This document shows positions 55,390-56,729 of a stretch of DNA of 56,729 nt, piece after piece. The notes beneath the pieces were generated by a model. It did not search any database, was not told the origin of the DNA, and saw only the letters and a program-made list of their open reading frames with translations. The position numbers were made by a program, and so were the translations under genes. Numbering within the stretch: the stretch's first letter is position 1; each line of letters opens with the position of its first letter. The DNA comes from Desulfonatronum sp. SC1 (lineage in GTDB: Bacteria > Desulfobacterota > Desulfovibrionia > Desulfovibrionales > Desulfonatronaceae), in the NCBI RefSeq assembly GCF_003046795.1, contig NZ_PZKN01000028.1, forward strand, positions 1-56,729, in the 5' to 3' direction.

Positions 55390-55827
55390 ATGAACAAAAA
55401 TTTCATGAAGACATTTGGAACAATGGCAATTGCACTCACTTTCTGTCTGACAATGCTATTTATCTCTTCTACATCCCTTGCCCAGCAGTGCTTGGACAAC
55501 GGGGACGGGACCGTGACGGACAAAGGTGCTGGCCTGATGTGGCAGAAGGCAACGGCTGGTCCAATGAACTGGGATGCGGCCATGAGTTATGCTTCCGGCC
55601 TATCCCTGGGAGGACATTCGGGTTGGAGGTTGCCAAACATAGATGAAATATTGGGACTGTACCATTCACCGTGTAAATCTATGATGGAAGTAGTTCCTTC
55701 TTATTACTGGTCGTCTACTGCCCATGACCCCTATACAAACGCGGCGAGGCAAGTAAACTTTCACGACTGAGGCGTGACCTATGGATTCAAGCTGGCTAGC
55801 TACTACGTTCGTGCCGTGCGTACCTGA
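55390..55827 (+). pseudogene. DUF1566 paralogue 5 with an in-frame TGA
   Basis: It starts MNKNFMKTF with a signal peptide and has the full DUF1566 pattern: GAGLMWQKATAGPMNWD, GHSGWRLPNIDEI, YYWSSTAHDP and VNFHD. A TGA at 55768-55770 then stops translation. After it the same frame continues GVTYGFKLASYYVRAVRT to a second TGA at 55825-55827, the normal family ending. GGA-to-TGA is the simplest cause. The 3' flank resembles the one after paralogue 1. Confidence 0.8.
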
Positions 55828-55970
55828 CAGTGATCGTTGATTTGATTCTTCGATGATTTGGCCCTTTGATTGAAAGGGGTTGTCGCTGAGGACAGTATCA
55901 TTCTGCCAAAGCAGAAGTCTGAAAGCATTCAGCTTGTGAATACCATTCAACCCAACCAAGGACTATCGCC

Positions 55971-56435
55971 ATGCGGGAAACGTGGAGAAAGATTTTCGGG
56001 ACAGCAGCCCTGGCCTTCATGCTCTGTCTGTCCGGGCTGGTCATATCCGGCGAAGCCCAGGCCCAACGGTTCACGGACAATGGGAACGGGACAGTGACGG
56101 ACACGGTGACGGGGCTGATGTGGACCAAGGATGCCAATATGTTTGGCAACATGGATTGGGATTCCGCCACATCCCGATGCGCTTCGCTTGCCGTGGATAG
56201 CATCACGGGATGGAGACTGCCCTCAATGGATGAGTTCCCCGCAATTTACAAGGCAACTCGCGGCCAGCATCCTTTTGAAGGAATCCAAGGTGAATATTAT
56301 TGGACCAGCACCCATTACACAGGTTATGGTGGGGGGCATTCGCGTTATTCCATGCACATGTTGACAGGAACATTATCCAGGCTAAGTCATAAAGATAATC
56401 CATTCTACGTCTGGTGTGTCCGTAATACCTGTTGA
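55971..56435 (+). CDS. Secreted DUF1566 (Lcl C-terminal) protein, paralogue 6
   Basis: 154 residues. The signal peptide (RKIFGTAALAFMLCLSGLVISG, cleavage near AQA) is followed by RFTDNGNGTVTDTVTGLMW, the conserved GWRLPSMDEFPAIY, YYWTST and a C-terminal VWCVRNTC. It is more diverged than paralogues 1-5 and carries Cys residues that could form disulfides outside the cytoplasm. Full length and intact; last gene in the window. Confidence 0.85.
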   Translation: MRETWRKIFGTAALAFMLCLSGLVISGEAQAQRFTDNGNGTVTDTVTGLMWTKDANMFGNMDWDSATSRCASLAVDSITGWRLPSMDEFPAIYKATRGQHPFEGIQGEYYWTSTHYTGYGGGHSRYSMHMLTGTLSRLSHKDNPFYVWCVRNTC

Positions 56436-56470
56436 TTCGCCATAGAGAACAAACACACGCCCTCTGCGCA

Positions 56471-56502
56471 AAGGCCGCCTGCCCTTCGGGATGGGCGGCC
56501 TT
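56471..56502 (+). terminator. UUCG-capped hairpin after DUF1566 gene 6
   Basis: AAGGCCGCC...CCC-TTCG-GG...GGGCGGCCTT. Same design as 48915-48946 but with a weaker T-run. The rest of the window (56503-56729) shows no supportable gene. Confidence 0.6.
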
Positions 56503-56729
56503 GCTGATTCTGGCGCATGGCCATCCTACAAGGCGCGAGGATGCCCTATACGGCCCCCAACCCACGGCGGGTAGGGCTCGGCATGACCCTAGGAGCGGGA
56601 GGTGATCAGCGGCGTCTGGGATCGGGAGCGGTCAGGGAGGGGATGATGAGGTCGCAGTATGAGGTTCGGAGCGAACCTCAGTCACAACGCCCGGACCCGC
56701 CTCGGTCCTGGCGGTTGCTCTTATAACCA

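Larger units (their letters stand above)
54308..55689. repeat. Direct repeat copy B (~1.38 kb) flanking the IS21 element
   Basis: Counterpart of 49532-50911. It begins immediately after the IS right end and runs past the point where copy A is cut, so the uninterrupted sequence continues here. The truncated minus-strand nuclease start, the leader, paralogue 4 and the first part of paralogue 5 lie inside. Confidence 0.9.

Noticed and set aside
55768-55770. TGA in DUF1566 paralogue 5 as selenocysteine
   Set aside because: No SECIS-like hairpin was seen after it, the site is not catalytic in this family, and a GGA-to-TGA mutation explains it simply.
48415-56435. DUF1566 array as a diversity-generating retroelement target
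   Set aside because: No reverse transcriptase, template repeat or adenine-biased changes are visible. Differences between copies are of mixed type and clustered.

Overview
The window is a high-GC chromosomal segment with an accessory right end. It most resembles a sulfate-reducing Desulfovibrionales-type bacterium (Desulfobacterota). The evidence is a free-standing IMP cyclohydrolase, a cbiA-cbiC-cbiD block, a flgBC-fliEFGHI operon under a sigma-54-type promoter, a CIRCE-controlled groESL, and several PAS/histidine kinases. The genus cannot be fixed from sequence alone.

Layout. (1) 1-162 is the tail of a transposase-like gene. (2) 306-6993 is a small island in tRNA-Pro(GGG). A 41-bp copy of the tRNA 3' half lies at 306-346, the intact tRNA at 6954-7030, and a broken tyrosine-integrase tail just inside the tRNA. 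The cargo is three exported proteins: a beta-helix surface protein, an unknown 184-aa protein and a metzincin protease. The first and third end in the same unusual tail, LPGVLMLLLD(D)E. (3) 7.1-11.5 kb, minus strand: patatin-like lipase, mutL, rtcB. (4) 11.7-15.6 kb, minus strand: cbiA, cbiC, cbiD and a MOSC-domain gene. (5) 15.7-21.7 kb, minus strand: flgB, flgC, fliE, fliF, fliG, fliH, fliI. A divergent TPR gene follows, and both directions carry good sigma-54 promoters. (6) 22.8-45.1 kb, housekeeping and metabolism: purH (cyclohydrolase only), hflX (apparently with an AUA start), a GGDEF protein, groEL/groES, a Memo-family protein, an ABC-F ATPase, a D-Ala-D-Ala carboxypeptidase, three PAS kinases around rimO, a TraB-family membrane protein, and a TPP-dependent E1 alpha/beta pair followed by a Tat-exported molybdopterin enzyme of the acetylene-hydratase-like branch. 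(7) 45.3-56.7 kb: accessory region that begins at a 3' tRNA-Glu(UUC) fragment ending in the anticodon loop, as the tRNA-Pro repeat does. This suggests a second tRNA-targeted island running off the right edge.

The second accessory region holds a Mut7-C protein, a DsrE-like protein, a helicase-like remnant, a CAP-domain protein, and an array of six short secreted DUF1566 (Lcl C-terminal) paralogues. A 3.4-kb IS21-family element with two extra genes upstream of istA/istB sits between two ~1.38-kb direct copies of part of that array. This is the structure expected if recombination between two IS copies duplicated the segment. Several genes here are broken: istA, a PD-(D/E)XK-like gene, two DUF1566 copies and the helicase remnant.

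The strongest candidates for something undescribed are the shared C-terminal tail on the two tRNA-Pro island proteins, the DUF1566 cassette array with its conserved leaders, and the orphan E1 plus molybdoenzyme cluster. Calls rest on reading the sequence and on recalled family features; no database search was run.
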